From an uncultured Pelagibacteraceae bacterium (GTDB taxonomy: Bacteria; Pseudomonadota; Alphaproteobacteria; Pelagibacterales; Pelagibacteraceae), in the NCBI GenBank assembly GCA_902564385.1, contig CACFAT010000001.1:1-64000 (forward strand): 64,000 nucleotides of DNA, given 5' to 3'. Of this stretch, positions 47,987-57,304 are shown piece after piece. How positions within the stretch are numbered: the stretch's first letter is position 1; each line of letters opens with the position of its first letter. A model generated the notes under the pieces. It saw only the letters and a program-made list of their open reading frames with translations. It was not told the origin of the DNA and searched no databases. A program made the translations under genes and the position numbers.

Positions 47987-48824
47987 TATACTCGATATCT
48001 TGCATTATTATCTCATGCTCTTTTATTGTAAGTTTTTTATCTTCTTTTACAAAATATAATTTAATTAAATCACCAATAGATAGCACTGTATGTAAGACTT
48101 TTCCCAAATTGTTAACATAAATTTTTCCTGATTTATTATAATTTTCTAAGTTTCCTTTTTTTAAGATTTCATTTCCAATTTGTCTGTATACTCGTCTTGC
48201 AACCAAAATCGAAAATCTTAAAAAAAATGGAATTTTTTTAATTGATATAAAAGAATTATTATAAAATTTGTCAGCGATTTTTAGAATTCTTTTAATTTCA
48301 TCAAAATTCTTTTTTATATAAAACCTATTATTGCTTTCATCTTCAATAACATCTCTTGAAATATTAGTTAATTGCATTGCAATACCTAAGTCAATCGCTC
48401 CTAAAAGTGCTGATCTTTCTTTGACATTTAAAATTTTTGCCATCATTAATCCAACTGTTCCAGCCACTCTATATGAATAAACATATAGATCTTTGTCAGT
48501 GTTGATTTCTACTTTTGATTTTATATCGGCCTCGACGCCATCGAATAAATCATCAATTATTTTTTGTGATATTCCAAATTTATTTATTAAAGCCCACATA
48601 TTTTTAATTATTTGGTTATTTTCATTTTTCAATTTGAAATCTTCTTTGAAAGTATTGAAATTTTTTAATTTCGTTTCAAGATCACCTTTTTCATCCGCTA
48701 TATTGTCTATGTATCTGCAAAAATCGTACAAATTAGAGCAATTAGAGTAGACTTGTTTTGGTAAAAAGAAACCTGCCCAATTAAAAGATTTAGCGTATAT
48801 CGACAAATAATTTTGTTCATTCAT
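47973..48824 (-). CDS. crtB: Phytoene synthase
   Basis: 283 residues. The two Asp-rich sites that bind diphosphate and magnesium are FCRYIDNIADEKGD near 34 and NISRDVIEDESNNR near 155, both typical of the squalene/phytoene synthase family. It joins two geranylgeranyl diphosphates into phytoene. It overlaps the crtI stop by one base. The geranylgeranyl diphosphate synthase gene crtE is not seen in the window. Confidence 0.94.
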   Translation of the reverse strand: MNEQNYLSIYAKSFNWAGFFLPKQVYSNCSNLYDFCRYIDNIADEKGDLETKLKNFNTFKEDFKLKNENNQIIKNMWALINKFGISQKIIDDLFDGVEADIKSKVEINTDKDLYVYSYRVAGTVGLMMAKILNVKERSALLGAIDLGIAMQLTNISRDVIEDESNNRFYIKKNFDEIKRILKIADKFYNNSFISIKKIPFFLRFSILVARRVYRQIGNEILKKGNLENYNKSGKIYVNNLGKVLHTVLSIGDLIKLYFVKEDKKLTIKEHEIIMQDIEYNERF

Positions 48825-50281
48825 TACAAAATTTTATCTAAGACCTTTGCGGATGATAGGACCCCCGGAACACCAGCTCCAGGATGAGTGCCTGCTCCAA
48901 CAAAATATAAACCGTCATAAACCTCAGATTTGTTATGAAATCTAAAGTATGCTGATTGAGAAAATTTGGGCTGAATTGAAAAACCCGAGCCATATTTTGT
49001 ATTTAATTCATTTTCAAAATAATCAGGGGTTAAATAAAAATCATCTACAATATTTTCTCTTAAATTTGGTAATAAACTTTTTTCCATTTTATCTATTACA
49101 AGTTTTTTTAGATTCTCACCTTCGACTGACCAGTCTATTCCTGATTTATTATTAGGTACAGGCACTAATACATAAAAGCAATCGTGGTCTTTTGGTGCCA
49201 TACTCGAGTCAGTCGCAGTAGGCCTATGTAGATAATAGCTTATATCGCTATTTAATTTTTTGTATACAAATATATCATCCAAGTGTTCTTTGTACTTATC
49301 GCCAAACTTTATAGTATGATGTTCAACATTTTCGTATTTTTTCTTTGTTCCAAAATAATAAACAAACAATCCCATTGAATATTCCATTCTATTTATCTTC
49401 CAATTAAATAAGGTGTTATATTTTTGATTATTTAGCATTTTTGAATAAACACCGGGAGGATCTGCATTACAAACTACGTTATCTGCTTTAATTTCCTCAT
49501 CTTCACTTGTCACAACACCGACAACTCTTTTATTTTCTGTAAGCAAGTTTTTAACTTCTTTACCTTTAATAATTGTAACATCTTCTTCTAACATCAATTT
49601 CTCAAAACCTTTTATGATTTGTCCCGTTCCACCCATAGAATAATGAATTCCCCATTTTTTTTCTAAATACAAAATTAATCCATATATAGAGGTTGTAGTA
49701 AAAGGGTTCCCACCCACCAATAATGGGTGCATACTAAATAGCCTTCTTAGTTTTTCATTTTCAATAAAACCACTAACCAAAGAATAAACAGATTTATAAC
49801 TTTTTAAACTTAGCAATGCAGGAATTTGCTTAAACATAAATGAAGGTTTATCAAATGGCACATCTGATAATTCTGAATAACCCTTATCAAATATTTTTTT
49901 TGTAAATTTAAGTAAATTTCTGTAACCCACAACATCTTTATGATTAATTGTTGCAATCTGTTCTTCCATTTTCTTTTCATCAGCTGAATAATCAAAATGG
50001 CTTCCATCTTCAAAAACAAATCTGTACCAAGTATCCAAATCTTTTATTTTTATGTAATCATCTGGATTTTTATTAAAAAGTTTAAAAATTTCATAAATTA
50101 AATATGGAGCGGTTATTACAGTTGGTCCACCATCATAAGTGAACCCATTACTTTTAAATACTCTCGCTCTTCCACCTAAATCTTTTTGTTTTTCAATTAA
50201 AGTAACTTTATGGCCTTTTGCCCGAAGTCTAAGAGCTGCTGCTATGCCACCAAAACCTGATCCAATTACAATTGAATTCAT
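48824..50281 (-). CDS. crtI: Phytoene desaturase
   Basis: 485 residues. The FAD-binding start is VIGSGFGGIAAALRLRAKGH with GGRARVFKSNGFTYDGGPTV following, and the C-terminal carotenoid-desaturase signature is GLYFVGAGTHPGAGVPGVLSSA. CrtI-type enzymes convert phytoene to lycopene by four desaturations. It is the first gene of the minus-strand run crtI-crtB-crtY-blh-ispH-thrB-rnhA, beginning 48 bases after the ATP synthase b gene stop. Confidence 0.95.
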   Translation of the reverse strand: MNSIVIGSGFGGIAAALRLRAKGHKVTLIEKQKDLGGRARVFKSNGFTYDGGPTVITAPYLIYEIFKLFNKNPDDYIKIKDLDTWYRFVFEDGSHFDYSADEKKMEEQIATINHKDVVGYRNLLKFTKKIFDKGYSELSDVPFDKPSFMFKQIPALLSLKSYKSVYSLVSGFIENEKLRRLFSMHPLLVGGNPFTTTSIYGLILYLEKKWGIHYSMGGTGQIIKGFEKLMLEEDVTIIKGKEVKNLLTENKRVVGVVTSEDEEIKADNVVCNADPPGVYSKMLNNQKYNTLFNWKINRMEYSMGLFVYYFGTKKKYENVEHHTIKFGDKYKEHLDDIFVYKKLNSDISYYLHRPTATDSSMAPKDHDCFYVLVPVPNNKSGIDWSVEGENLKKLVIDKMEKSLLPNLRENIVDDFYLTPDYFENELNTKYGSGFSIQPKFSQSAYFRFHNKSEVYDGLYFVGAGTHPGAGVPGVLSSAKVLDKIL

Positions 50282-50329
50282 ATTCCTTAATTTACATTAT
50301 TTTTATAAAATTTGATAAACTATCTTAGT

Positions 50330-50827
50330 TTAAGAACTGATTTTCTTTAATTCTGTCTTCGTTTCTTCAAGATTTTTATTAAACAAATTGTCAAGTTTAG
50401 ACTTATCAACAGATGTTGTAATAATTTTTTTCACAGATTCTACAGCAATGTTAATTGATGTATCTTTAATTTCTTTAATGGCATTATCCTTCATTTGAGA
50501 GATTTTAGTTTCTGCTAGACTTTTCTTTAGTTCAGCTGATTTATGGAATTTGTCATTCATTTCAATTACAAATCTTTCAGTTTCATCTTTTGACTGCTGC
50601 ATAATCTTTTCACTCTCAATTTTTGCAGTATCTAGCTTCTTTTGCGCCTCATCCAATAGTCTTTTAGATTCAGCTCGGAGTTTTTCACTTTCATCAATTT
50701 CATTTTTGATATCAGTAATCATTTTGCTCAATAAATTATTAACATTTTGCGGAACTTTTAAATAAATTAGCGCTCCAAAAAATATTACAAAAGAAACTGC
50801 TACCCAAAATGTTGCATCAAATGCCAT
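50330..50827 (-). CDS. atpF: ATP synthase F0 subunit b
   Basis: 165 residues from the ATG at 50827 (MAFDATFWVAVSF). A longer frame from 50863 would add 12 residues and overlap the neighbour by 47 bases; the shorter start gives the usual N-terminus. One membrane helix at about 6-24 is followed by a long charged helical arm that joins F0 to F1. It overlaps the b' gene by 11 bases. The F1 genes are not in the window, the usual split arrangement in alphaproteobacteria. Confidence 0.93.
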   Translation of the reverse strand: MAFDATFWVAVSFVIFFGALIYLKVPQNVNNLLSKMITDIKNEIDESEKLRAESKRLLDEAQKKLDTAKIESEKIMQQSKDETERFVIEMNDKFHKSAELKKSLAETKISQMKDNAIKEIKDTSINIAVESVKKIITTSVDKSKLDNLFNKNLEETKTELKKISS

Positions 50828-51407
50828 TATGTTTTTCCATTTCTTTTTTAGAAAGATCTTCAACTATGGCTGAAAGACTACTTTTATTTATATCTTCACC
50901 AATTAATTGTTTAATTAGATCGGAGGATGTTTCAATTGCAATTTTAGTAACTTTCTCTTGAGAAGTTTTTTTTAATTGGTCTATTTCTTCTTCAGCTTTT
51001 ATTATTTCTTTTTCGATATCCTTTTCTAAAGATAATCTTTTATTGTTTATATCGTCCAAAACTTTTTGTCTTTCACTATTAAAGAAGTTTTTTGCTTCGA
51101 CTTTTGTATCATTGATAATTTTATCAAATTCTTTAACTTTTTTTTCAGTTTCTTCCCGTTGCTTGTCTGCAGTTTCGATATTCTCTAAGATTTGTGATTT
51201 TCTGGTTTCAAGATTGTTACTAATTTTTGGTAGTATGAACTTAGATAAAATTATAAACAATAATCCAAAAGTAAGTACTAACCAAAAAATTTGAGATATC
51301 CAAAACTCGGGATTAAGCTGGGGCATACCTCCACTCTCAGCGCTTTGAGCGCTATAAGTAAAGATAAGACTTAAAGCTAGAAATTGAAAAATTATCTTTT
51401 TCAACAT
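50817..51407 (-). CDS. atpG: ATP synthase F0 subunit b'
   Basis: 196 residues. A hydrophobic N-terminal stretch resembling a signal sequence (about 1-22) precedes the membrane helix near 36-56 (ISQIFWLVLTFGLLFIIL) and a long coiled-coil arm. Paired b and b' genes are typical of alphaproteobacteria and phototrophs; b' pairs with b in the peripheral stalk. It follows the c subunit by three bases and overlaps b by 11. Confidence 0.92.
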   Translation of the reverse strand: MLKKIIFQFLALSLIFTYSAQSAESGGMPQLNPEFWISQIFWLVLTFGLLFIILSKFILPKISNNLETRKSQILENIETADKQREETEKKVKEFDKIINDTKVEAKNFFNSERQKVLDDINNKRLSLEKDIEKEIIKAEEEIDQLKKTSQEKVTKIAIETSSDLIKQLIGEDINKSSLSAIVEDLSKKEMEKHNGI

Positions 51408-51410
51408 TAA

Positions 51411-51638
51411 TTAAAACGCGAAAAGAATAATTAATGCAACAACTAATCCAAATAAACCAGTCGCTTCCGCTAATGCAAAGCCTAATAGCAAGTTTGGAAA
51501 CTGCTTTTGAGCTGCAGATGGATTTCTCATTGCACCTGAAAGATAATTTCCAAAAATTATCCCAATTCCTACTCCTGCACCTGCAAGTGCAATCGCCGCT
51601 AGTCCTGCTCCTATCATTTTTGCTGCTTCTAATTCCAT
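51411..51638 (-). CDS. atpE: ATP synthase F0 subunit c
   Basis: 75 residues forming the two-helix hairpin. The first helix has the Gly-rich packing AGAGVGIGIIFG, the loop is RNPSAAQKQFP with the conserved Arg-Asn/Gln-Pro, and the proton-binding carboxylate is Glu58 in FALAEATGLF. The ring rotates with proton flow. A strong ribosome site (AAGGAGG) precedes the ATG, in keeping with the high copy number needed in the ring. Confidence 0.98.
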   Translation of the reverse strand: MELEAAKMIGAGLAAIALAGAGVGIGIIFGNYLSGAMRNPSAAQKQFPNLLLGFALAEATGLFGLVVALIILFAF

Positions 51639-51657
51639 TATATCCTCCTTATGTTAA

Positions 51658-52389
51658 TTAATGGTGTAAATTTAATGCATCATTCAAATAGATACATGTT
51701 AAAATTGCAAATACATATGCTTGAAGAAAAGCAACTAATATCTCCAAACCTGTTAATGCAACTGAAAAACCTAGTGGTAGCCAGCCCCCAACAATTCCTA
51801 AGCTAACTACGAAACCTCCAAAAACTTTCATCATCGTATGGCCTGCCATCATATTTGCAAACAATCTAACTGATAAACTAATTGGTCTACTTAAGTATGA
51901 AATTATTTCTATAACAACTATTAATGGTAATAAAACCATCGGAACTCCACTTGGTACAAAAAGTTTTAGATATCCAAGTCCATGTTTAATAAATCCAATT
52001 ATTGTTACTCCTACAAATATAAATGCTGCTAATACAAAAGTTACAATGATGTGGCTAGTGACAGTAAAAGAGTATGGTATCATCCCAAACATGTTACAAA
52101 ATAAAACAAACATGAATAAAGAAAATATGAAAGAAAAGTAAGGCTTAGCTTTTGATCCAGCTGTATCACTTATCATTTTTGAAATAAAAGAGTAACTGAG
52201 TTCCGCAAGTAATTGAATTTTATTTGGTATTATAGATCTCTTCGTGCCTAAATTAAAAATAATTAATATTGCTAGTGAACTTATGACCATAAACAAACTC
52301 GCGTTTGTGAATGAAATGTCTATGTTATTTATTTTAATTTCTGGACCAATTCGGTAAACGTTGAATTGGTACATTGGATTTGCTGCCAT
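51658..52389 (-). CDS. atpB: ATP synthase F0 subunit a
   Basis: 243 residues with five or six membrane helices. The essential Arg is in SLSVRLFANMMAGH near 173, and NMFGMIPYSFTVTSHI near 105 is a family signature. It forms the two half-channels that pass protons to the c ring. It lies between atpI (seven bases upstream) and atpE (19 bases downstream). Confidence 0.97.
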   Translation of the reverse strand: MAANPMYQFNVYRIGPEIKINNIDISFTNASLFMVISSLAILIIFNLGTKRSIIPNKIQLLAELSYSFISKMISDTAGSKAKPYFSFIFSLFMFVLFCNMFGMIPYSFTVTSHIIVTFVLAAFIFVGVTIIGFIKHGLGYLKLFVPSGVPMVLLPLIVVIEIISYLSRPISLSVRLFANMMAGHTMMKVFGGFVVSLGIVGGWLPLGFSVALTGLEILVAFLQAYVFAILTCIYLNDALNLHH

Positions 52390-52396
52390 TTGCCTA

Positions 52397-52672
52397 CTAT
52401 TTTTGCATTTTTTTTGCTGATCTAATAACGTTCATAATTCCAGCTACTACACCAATAAAAAAAAATATTAAAATTAACCAGGGTTTAGTACCAAACCAAT
52501 TGTCTAAAATAAACCCAATAATTGTCCCAACAGCCACTGCAGATACTAATTCCGTGCTCATTTTGAAGGCTGATCCCATACTTGAGCCTTTATTTCCCTC
52601 TTCAGATTTTTTGTCTTTATCGGTTTTATTTTTTGCAATTTTTAGGCGAGTTTTAAACTGGTCTTCATCCAT
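52397..52672 (-). CDS. atpI: ATP synthase accessory protein AtpI/AtpZ
   Basis: 91 residues. A charged N-terminal 35 residues is followed by two membrane helices (about 43-59 and 66-82), with GFILDNWFGTKPWLILIFFFIGVVAG typical of the AtpI/AtpZ group, here cited by its ends GFILDN and GVVAG. It helps assemble the c ring or carries magnesium in some species. It begins two bases after the smc stop and heads the F0 genes. Confidence 0.9.
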   Translation of the reverse strand: MDEDQFKTRLKIAKNKTDKDKKSEEGNKGSSMGSAFKMSTELVSAVAVGTIIGFILDNWFGTKPWLILIFFFIGVVAGIMNVIRSAKKMQK

Positions 52673-52674
52673 TA

Positions 52675-55248
52675 TTAAGCAACCATACTCTCTGCTTTTT
52701 GAAGATCTACAGCAACTAGTTGGCTAATTCCTTTTTCTGGCATTGTTACACCATATAGTCTGTCCATTTTAGACATGGTTAAAGCGTGGTGAGTTACAAT
52801 AATAAATCTTGTAGATGTGATTTTAGTTAGTTCCGTCAAAAGATTGCAGAATCTTGTTACATTCGCATCATCTAGAGGTGCGTCTACTTCATCGAGAACA
52901 CATATCGGAGCCGGATTAGTAAGAAACACTGCAAAGATTAAAGATAAAGCAGTCAGGGCTTGTTCACCTCCAGATAATAAAGTTATTGATTGTAATCTTT
53001 TTCCTGGTGGACTTACCAACATTTCTAATCCTGCATCTAAAGGATCATCAGAGTCTACTAATTCTAGTTTTGCACTACCTCCATTAAATAGTTTGGTATA
53101 AACTTCATTGAACTTTCTATTCACTTTTTCAAAAGCATCTAGAAGTCTTTCCCTACCTTTCTGATTGAGTTCAGTAATACTTTCTTTTAACTTTATAATT
53201 GCAGTTACTAAATCTTGTCTATCTTTTTCCATTTTCTTAATTTCATCTTCATATTTTGAAGTCTCTTCGTCTGCTCTTAAGTTGACTGAGCCTAATTTTT
53301 CTCTTTCCCTTTTTCTTTCATCAAGCAATTCCTCTTGTGTTACTGTATCTGGATATTCAGATACATCTTTTAGGTTTGAAAAATTCAGTATCTCTTCTTC
53401 TTTTAAATTAAGTTCTGTTGATACTCTTTCTAGCAAATCATTTCTTCTTTTATTCAAACCATCGATTGTTGCTCCAGAGCTTGCCTTTCGTTCTCTTATT
53501 TCAATAGACTCTTCTTTTGTTGTATTAAGATTACTTCTTAATTCGTTAATCTCTTTATCTAGCTCATCTATTAATATTTCATTATCACTTTTTTCTTTTT
53601 CAGAAATTCTTAAATTTTCTGATATTTGTCCTTTTCTTTCAGCTTGTGTTTGAGGTTGTTTTTCAAGACTATCTAATTTTTTTTGTTGAGTATCTTTTCT
53701 ACTATTTAATTCATTAATCATTTTTTCAGAATTTACCAATAAGTTTTTCCAACTTTCTATTTCTTGGTCAATTATTTTAATTCTTTCACTTCTTTTTATT
53801 GACTCTTTTTTAATATTTTGATTTGTGCTAAATGCTTCAGCGTATTCTTCTTGTAGACTTTTGATTTCTTCGTTTTTCTTAGTTACTGTTATCGCTAAAT
53901 CGTTGTCATGCATTTCATTAATTTTCATTTTTAAAAATGAAAGATTTATTTTGCATTCATCTATTAAATTAGTTGCACCATTGATATTGTTCTCTGAGAG
54001 CATTTCTTTTGCTTTATCTAACTGCTCACTTGCTAAATCAATAGTCTCTGAGTTCTTTTTTAGAGTATCAAGGTTTAGATTTTCTAGTATTCTCTCTAAC
54101 TTATCTTGCTCATCTTTTAATTTTCCTTTTGCATTTACCAAATCTAAACCTGACAATTTTTCAGTTTCATAATATTTTGAATCGACTGTAATTAAATTTT
54201 CTTTTTCTTCTCTAAGTCTTTTTTCATTAGAGTTGGCATCAATGATTATGCTTTTTTCTCTAACAATATCTTCATCTATTACACTTAAAGCCTTTCTAAT
54301 TGATTGAATTTCATCATTAACCCTGTCTTTTTCTTCATCTAAGCTCTTTAACTCTAAATTTAACCTTTGTATTTTTGACAAGTTTTCTTGATTTTTTTCT
54401 CTTATAGGATTTACATTCTTATTCTTTTCAATAATCTTCATGCTTAAATTCTCTAATTTATCATTGAAGGACTTAACTTGATCATCAGCCTCATTATTGA
54501 TCTCGTTTTCTACTTTAATTTCATTATCAATTTCTAAAAGACGTAAATAATATAAACCTGCCTCAACTTTTTTTATTTCTTCTGAAATAGATTTGTATTT
54601 TGCAGCCTCTTCAGCTTGCTTTTGCAAATTTGCTAATTGTCTTTCCTGTTGTCTTCTTAATTCATCTGCCCTTTTTAAATTATTTTCTGCCGCGCCTAAT
54701 CGTAATTCTGCTTCGTGTCTTCTAACATGTAAACCTGCTATACCAGCTGCTTCTTCTAAAATAGCTCTTCGATCTGAAGGTTTTGCTGTAACCAATGCTC
54801 CAATTCTACCTTGACTAATAATCGAAGGTGAATGAGCACCTGTTGACAAATCTGCAAAAAACATTTGAGCATCTTTAGCTCTAACTTCTTTCCCATTTAT
54901 ATAAAATTTTGAGCCTTTATCTTTTTCTATTTTTCTTCTTATTTCAATTTCATCGAGCTCATTATATTGTAGAGGACCATCCTTGTTGTCATTTGATAAG
55001 CTCACTAAAACTTCTGCAATATTTTTTGATGGTTTGTTTGAAGTTCCAGAAAATATAACGTCTTCCATTCCTGAACCTCTCATACTTTTTGCCGATGTCT
55101 CACCCATACACCATCGCAACGACTCCACTATATTTGATTTACCACAACCGTTTGGGCCAACTATCCCAGTTAAACCTTCTTCAATCAGGAAATTTGTTTT
55201 TTCAGCAAAAGACTTAAATCCATTTAGTTGGATTTTTTTAAATTCCAT
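52675..55248 (-). CDS. smc: SMC-type ATPase, shortened and with no visible hinge domain
   Basis: 857 residues, about 300 fewer than ordinary bacterial SMC. The head parts are complete: Walker A GPNGCGKSN at 31-39, the R-loop region, signature LLSGGEQAL from 757 and Walker B VLDEVDAPLDD from 784. The N-terminal coil covers about 175-400 and the return coil about 455-705. Between them, where SMC has a 150-residue Gly-rich hinge, I see only about 50 helical, Glu/Lys/Asn-rich residues (398-450). SMC proteins organise and segregate the chromosome. It is co-directional with dciA-like and dsbA-like genes upstream and atpI downstream. RecN or SbcC are unlikely given the SMC heads. Confidence 0.9.
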   Translation of the reverse strand: MEFKKIQLNGFKSFAEKTNFLIEEGLTGIVGPNGCGKSNIVESLRWCMGETSAKSMRGSGMEDVIFSGTSNKPSKNIAEVLVSLSNDNKDGPLQYNELDEIEIRRKIEKDKGSKFYINGKEVRAKDAQMFFADLSTGAHSPSIISQGRIGALVTAKPSDRRAILEEAAGIAGLHVRRHEAELRLGAAENNLKRADELRRQQERQLANLQKQAEEAAKYKSISEEIKKVEAGLYYLRLLEIDNEIKVENEINNEADDQVKSFNDKLENLSMKIIEKNKNVNPIREKNQENLSKIQRLNLELKSLDEEKDRVNDEIQSIRKALSVIDEDIVREKSIIIDANSNEKRLREEKENLITVDSKYYETEKLSGLDLVNAKGKLKDEQDKLERILENLNLDTLKKNSETIDLASEQLDKAKEMLSENNINGATNLIDECKINLSFLKMKINEMHDNDLAITVTKKNEEIKSLQEEYAEAFSTNQNIKKESIKRSERIKIIDQEIESWKNLLVNSEKMINELNSRKDTQQKKLDSLEKQPQTQAERKGQISENLRISEKEKSDNEILIDELDKEINELRSNLNTTKEESIEIRERKASSGATIDGLNKRRNDLLERVSTELNLKEEEILNFSNLKDVSEYPDTVTQEELLDERKREREKLGSVNLRADEETSKYEDEIKKMEKDRQDLVTAIIKLKESITELNQKGRERLLDAFEKVNRKFNEVYTKLFNGGSAKLELVDSDDPLDAGLEMLVSPPGKRLQSITLLSGGEQALTALSLIFAVFLTNPAPICVLDEVDAPLDDANVTRFCNLLTELTKITSTRFIIVTHHALTMSKMDRLYGVTMPEKGISQLVAVDLQKAESMVA

Positions 55249-55256
55249 TCACTGAC

Positions 55257-55832
55257 TTATATCAGTTTTTCAATGTATTTTTTTAATTTTTTGTAGTTTG
55301 AGTGATTTTCAAACTTTTTTCCGTTAATTACGACTGTAGGAGTAGCATTCACTTTATACTTTTTAACACCTTCGATTCGGTCTTCTAAAATGTGATCCTC
55401 TATCTTCTTATCAGCCAAGCACTTATCAAAATCAAGATTATATTCAGTATTATCAATAAATTTTTTCATTGCTTGATTTGCTTCTAATTCATTTTTTCCC
55501 TTGATCCACTTATCTTGATTTAAATAAAGGTGATGCAAAATTTCGTGCTCACCATCATTTCTACAATGCGCTAATTTAGTTGCATTAAATGCAATGATAT
55601 CTAATGGGAAGCTTTTAAATTCTATTGAGATCAATCCTTTATCAATAAAATCCTCTTTTAGTTTAGGATAAATATTTTTATGAAAATTTGCACAAAAACT
55701 GCAAGTTAAAGATTCAAAAACCATCAACTTAACTTTAGAGTCTGCACTTCCAACTAAAATTGGTTTAACTTCAGAATTAGCATTAATGAAATTAAAAAAA
55801 ATTAAAATTGAGACAAGAATTATTTTTTTCAT
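55257..55832 (-). CDS. DsbA-like exported thiol-disulfide protein
   Basis: 191 residues. A signal peptide occupies about 1-20. The thioredoxin active site is C-S-F-C in LTCSFCANFHKN near residue 40, and the cis-Pro is in NATPTVVINGK near 168, typical of the DsbA/DsbG-like group (Thioredoxin_4). It probably forms or exchanges disulfides in the periplasm. It overlaps the dciA-like gene by four bases and precedes smc by eight bases; this gene order recurs in alphaproteobacteria. Confidence 0.9.
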   Translation of the reverse strand: MKKIILVSILIFFNFINANSEVKPILVGSADSKVKLMVFESLTCSFCANFHKNIYPKLKEDFIDKGLISIEFKSFPLDIIAFNATKLAHCRNDGEHEILHHLYLNQDKWIKGKNELEANQAMKKFIDNTEYNLDFDKCLADKKIEDHILEDRIEGVKKYKVNATPTVVINGKKFENHSNYKKLKKYIEKLI

Positions 55833-56311
55833 TTTATTTTAAAATGTTTACTTAGCTCTAAAAGTGAGTTTTTTATTTTGTCATTTTTAATATTATTTAT
55901 GCTCTTTATATGTTTATTTTTTGTCGCATTAATAGCGGTATTTTTATGGCTTTCTTCAATTTTTCCATCAAATGTATTCAATTTAATGTCATCTAAAACA
56001 TGATAGCCAAAAAAAACATTAATTTTTTTTATTATTTCTTTTTTAGAATACTCAACGTCAACTTCATTTCCCCTCTTTACTAAAATATTTAAACGACTGC
56101 CCGATAACTTGTTTGAACTTTTATATGACTTAGGAAAGCTTACTTTAAATAAATCTTTACCTACTAAATATTTCCAATTATCTAAAGTCTCATTATAAAT
56201 TTTACCTTTTTTGCTAATTATTCTTTTTGCTTCTGTGGGTAAAGTATCTTTAAAAGATCTTAAACCTTGAATGGAATTATATCTCTGCTTAGTATTATAT
56301 TTTTGACTCAT
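55829..56311 (-). CDS. DciA-like (DUF721) protein
   Basis: 160 residues. The central part has the DUF721 pattern: NWKYLVGKDLFKVSFP (W-x-x-x-V-G), then LNILVKRGNEVDVEYSKKEIIKKIN and FFGYHVLDDIKLN. The C-terminal third is basic and likely disordered. DciA proteins help load the replicative helicase DnaB in bacteria that lack DnaC, so that role is plausible. It begins exactly one base from the divergent mutY start, leaving no intergenic space. Confidence 0.8.
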   Translation of the reverse strand: MSQKYNTKQRYNSIQGLRSFKDTLPTEAKRIISKKGKIYNETLDNWKYLVGKDLFKVSFPKSYKSSNKLSGSRLNILVKRGNEVDVEYSKKEIIKKINVFFGYHVLDDIKLNTFDGKIEESHKNTAINATKNKHIKSINNIKNDKIKNSLLELSKHFKIK

Positions 56312-57304
56312 ATGAATAATAAAAACATATCAAATAAAATTCTACTTTGGTACGATAATAATAAAAGAATTTTACCTTGGAGAAAAAAAGTTTCTCAGAA
56401 GCAAAAAGAATATTTTACGTTTGTTAGTGAATTTATGTTGCAGCAAACTCAAGTAAAAACTGTTATTCCTTATTTTAAAAAATTTGTAAAACAAATTCCA
56501 ACCTTTCAATCATTGGCAAATGTCGACGAAAAGATCTTAATGAAACATTGGGAAGGTCTTGGTTATTATTCAAGAGCAAGAAATCTAAAAAAAAGTGCAA
56601 TTATAATTGTTAGAGATTTCCATGGTAAGTTGCCAAAATCTTATGAAAAGTTAATACAATTACCAGGAGTAGGTGAATATACATCTAAAGCAATAATGTC
56701 TATAGCATTTAACGTTAAAACTATTCCTTTAGATGGAAATGTAGAGAGAATTCTTAAAAGAACTTTATATTTAAAAAAGCAGAACGAAATATCTAAAGAT
56801 TTTTTAAAAACAAAAATTAATTTTTTTGGACTGTCCGATCGTGCCAGCGATTACTCACAAGCAATTATGGAAATAGGCGCTTTAATTTGCAAACCAAAAA
56901 ATCCAAGTTGTAAAGAATGTCCATTAAATAAAAATTGTATATCTTTTAAAAAAAATGATTTTGAATTGACCAAATTTAATAAAGAAATAAAAACTAAATA
57001 TTTCGAAGCGACTATTTACAAAAAACATAATAACTACTTATTAGTCAAAAATGATAAATTTAAATTTTTAAAAAATATGCCAATTTTTCCTATGACTGAA
57101 GTTCGAGAAAGTAAGTATAATTATTCAAATAATAAAAAAATTAATATAAAATTATCTAATATGGAAATGAAAATTTTGCTAAATAATGCAAAGAGACCTC
57201 CAAAGATTAAAAATAAAATATTAATTAAAAAAGACAAATTAAGCTCAGAAATAATTCCATCATTTACCAAAAAAATATTTTATACCATCTCAAAATCTGA
57301 ATGA
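56312..57304 (+). CDS. mutY: A/G-specific adenine glycosylase
   Basis: 330 residues from the ATG at 56312; an earlier in-frame start at 56267 would overlap the divergent dciA-like gene and lacks family support. The catalytic region is FMLQQTQVKTVIPYF near 38, the helix-hairpin-helix LPGVGEYTSKAIMSIAF near 115 with the following LDGNVERIL carrying the catalytic Asp, and the Fe-S cysteines C-x6-C-x2-C-x5-C near 192 (KPSCKECPLNKNC). It removes adenine opposite 8-oxoguanine. The C-terminal NUDIX-like part is shortened and divergent. The stop overlaps the next gene by four bases. Confidence 0.95.
   Translation: MNNKNISNKILLWYDNNKRILPWRKKVSQKQKEYFTFVSEFMLQQTQVKTVIPYFKKFVKQIPTFQSLANVDEKILMKHWEGLGYYSRARNLKKSAIIIVRDFHGKLPKSYEKLIQLPGVGEYTSKAIMSIAFNVKTIPLDGNVERILKRTLYLKKQNEISKDFLKTKINFFGLSDRASDYSQAIMEIGALICKPKNPSCKECPLNKNCISFKKNDFELTKFNKEIKTKYFEATIYKKHNNYLLVKNDKFKFLKNMPIFPMTEVRESKYNYSNNKKINIKLSNMEMKILLNNAKRPPKIKNKILIKKDKLSSEIIPSFTKKIFYTISKSE

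Noticed and set aside
43698..50281. Search for a rhodopsin or crtE gene within the carotenoid cluster.
   Set aside because: All frames in the interval are accounted for by crtI, crtB, crtY, blh, ispH, thrB and rnhA; no seven-helix Lys-bearing protein or prenyl synthase is present.
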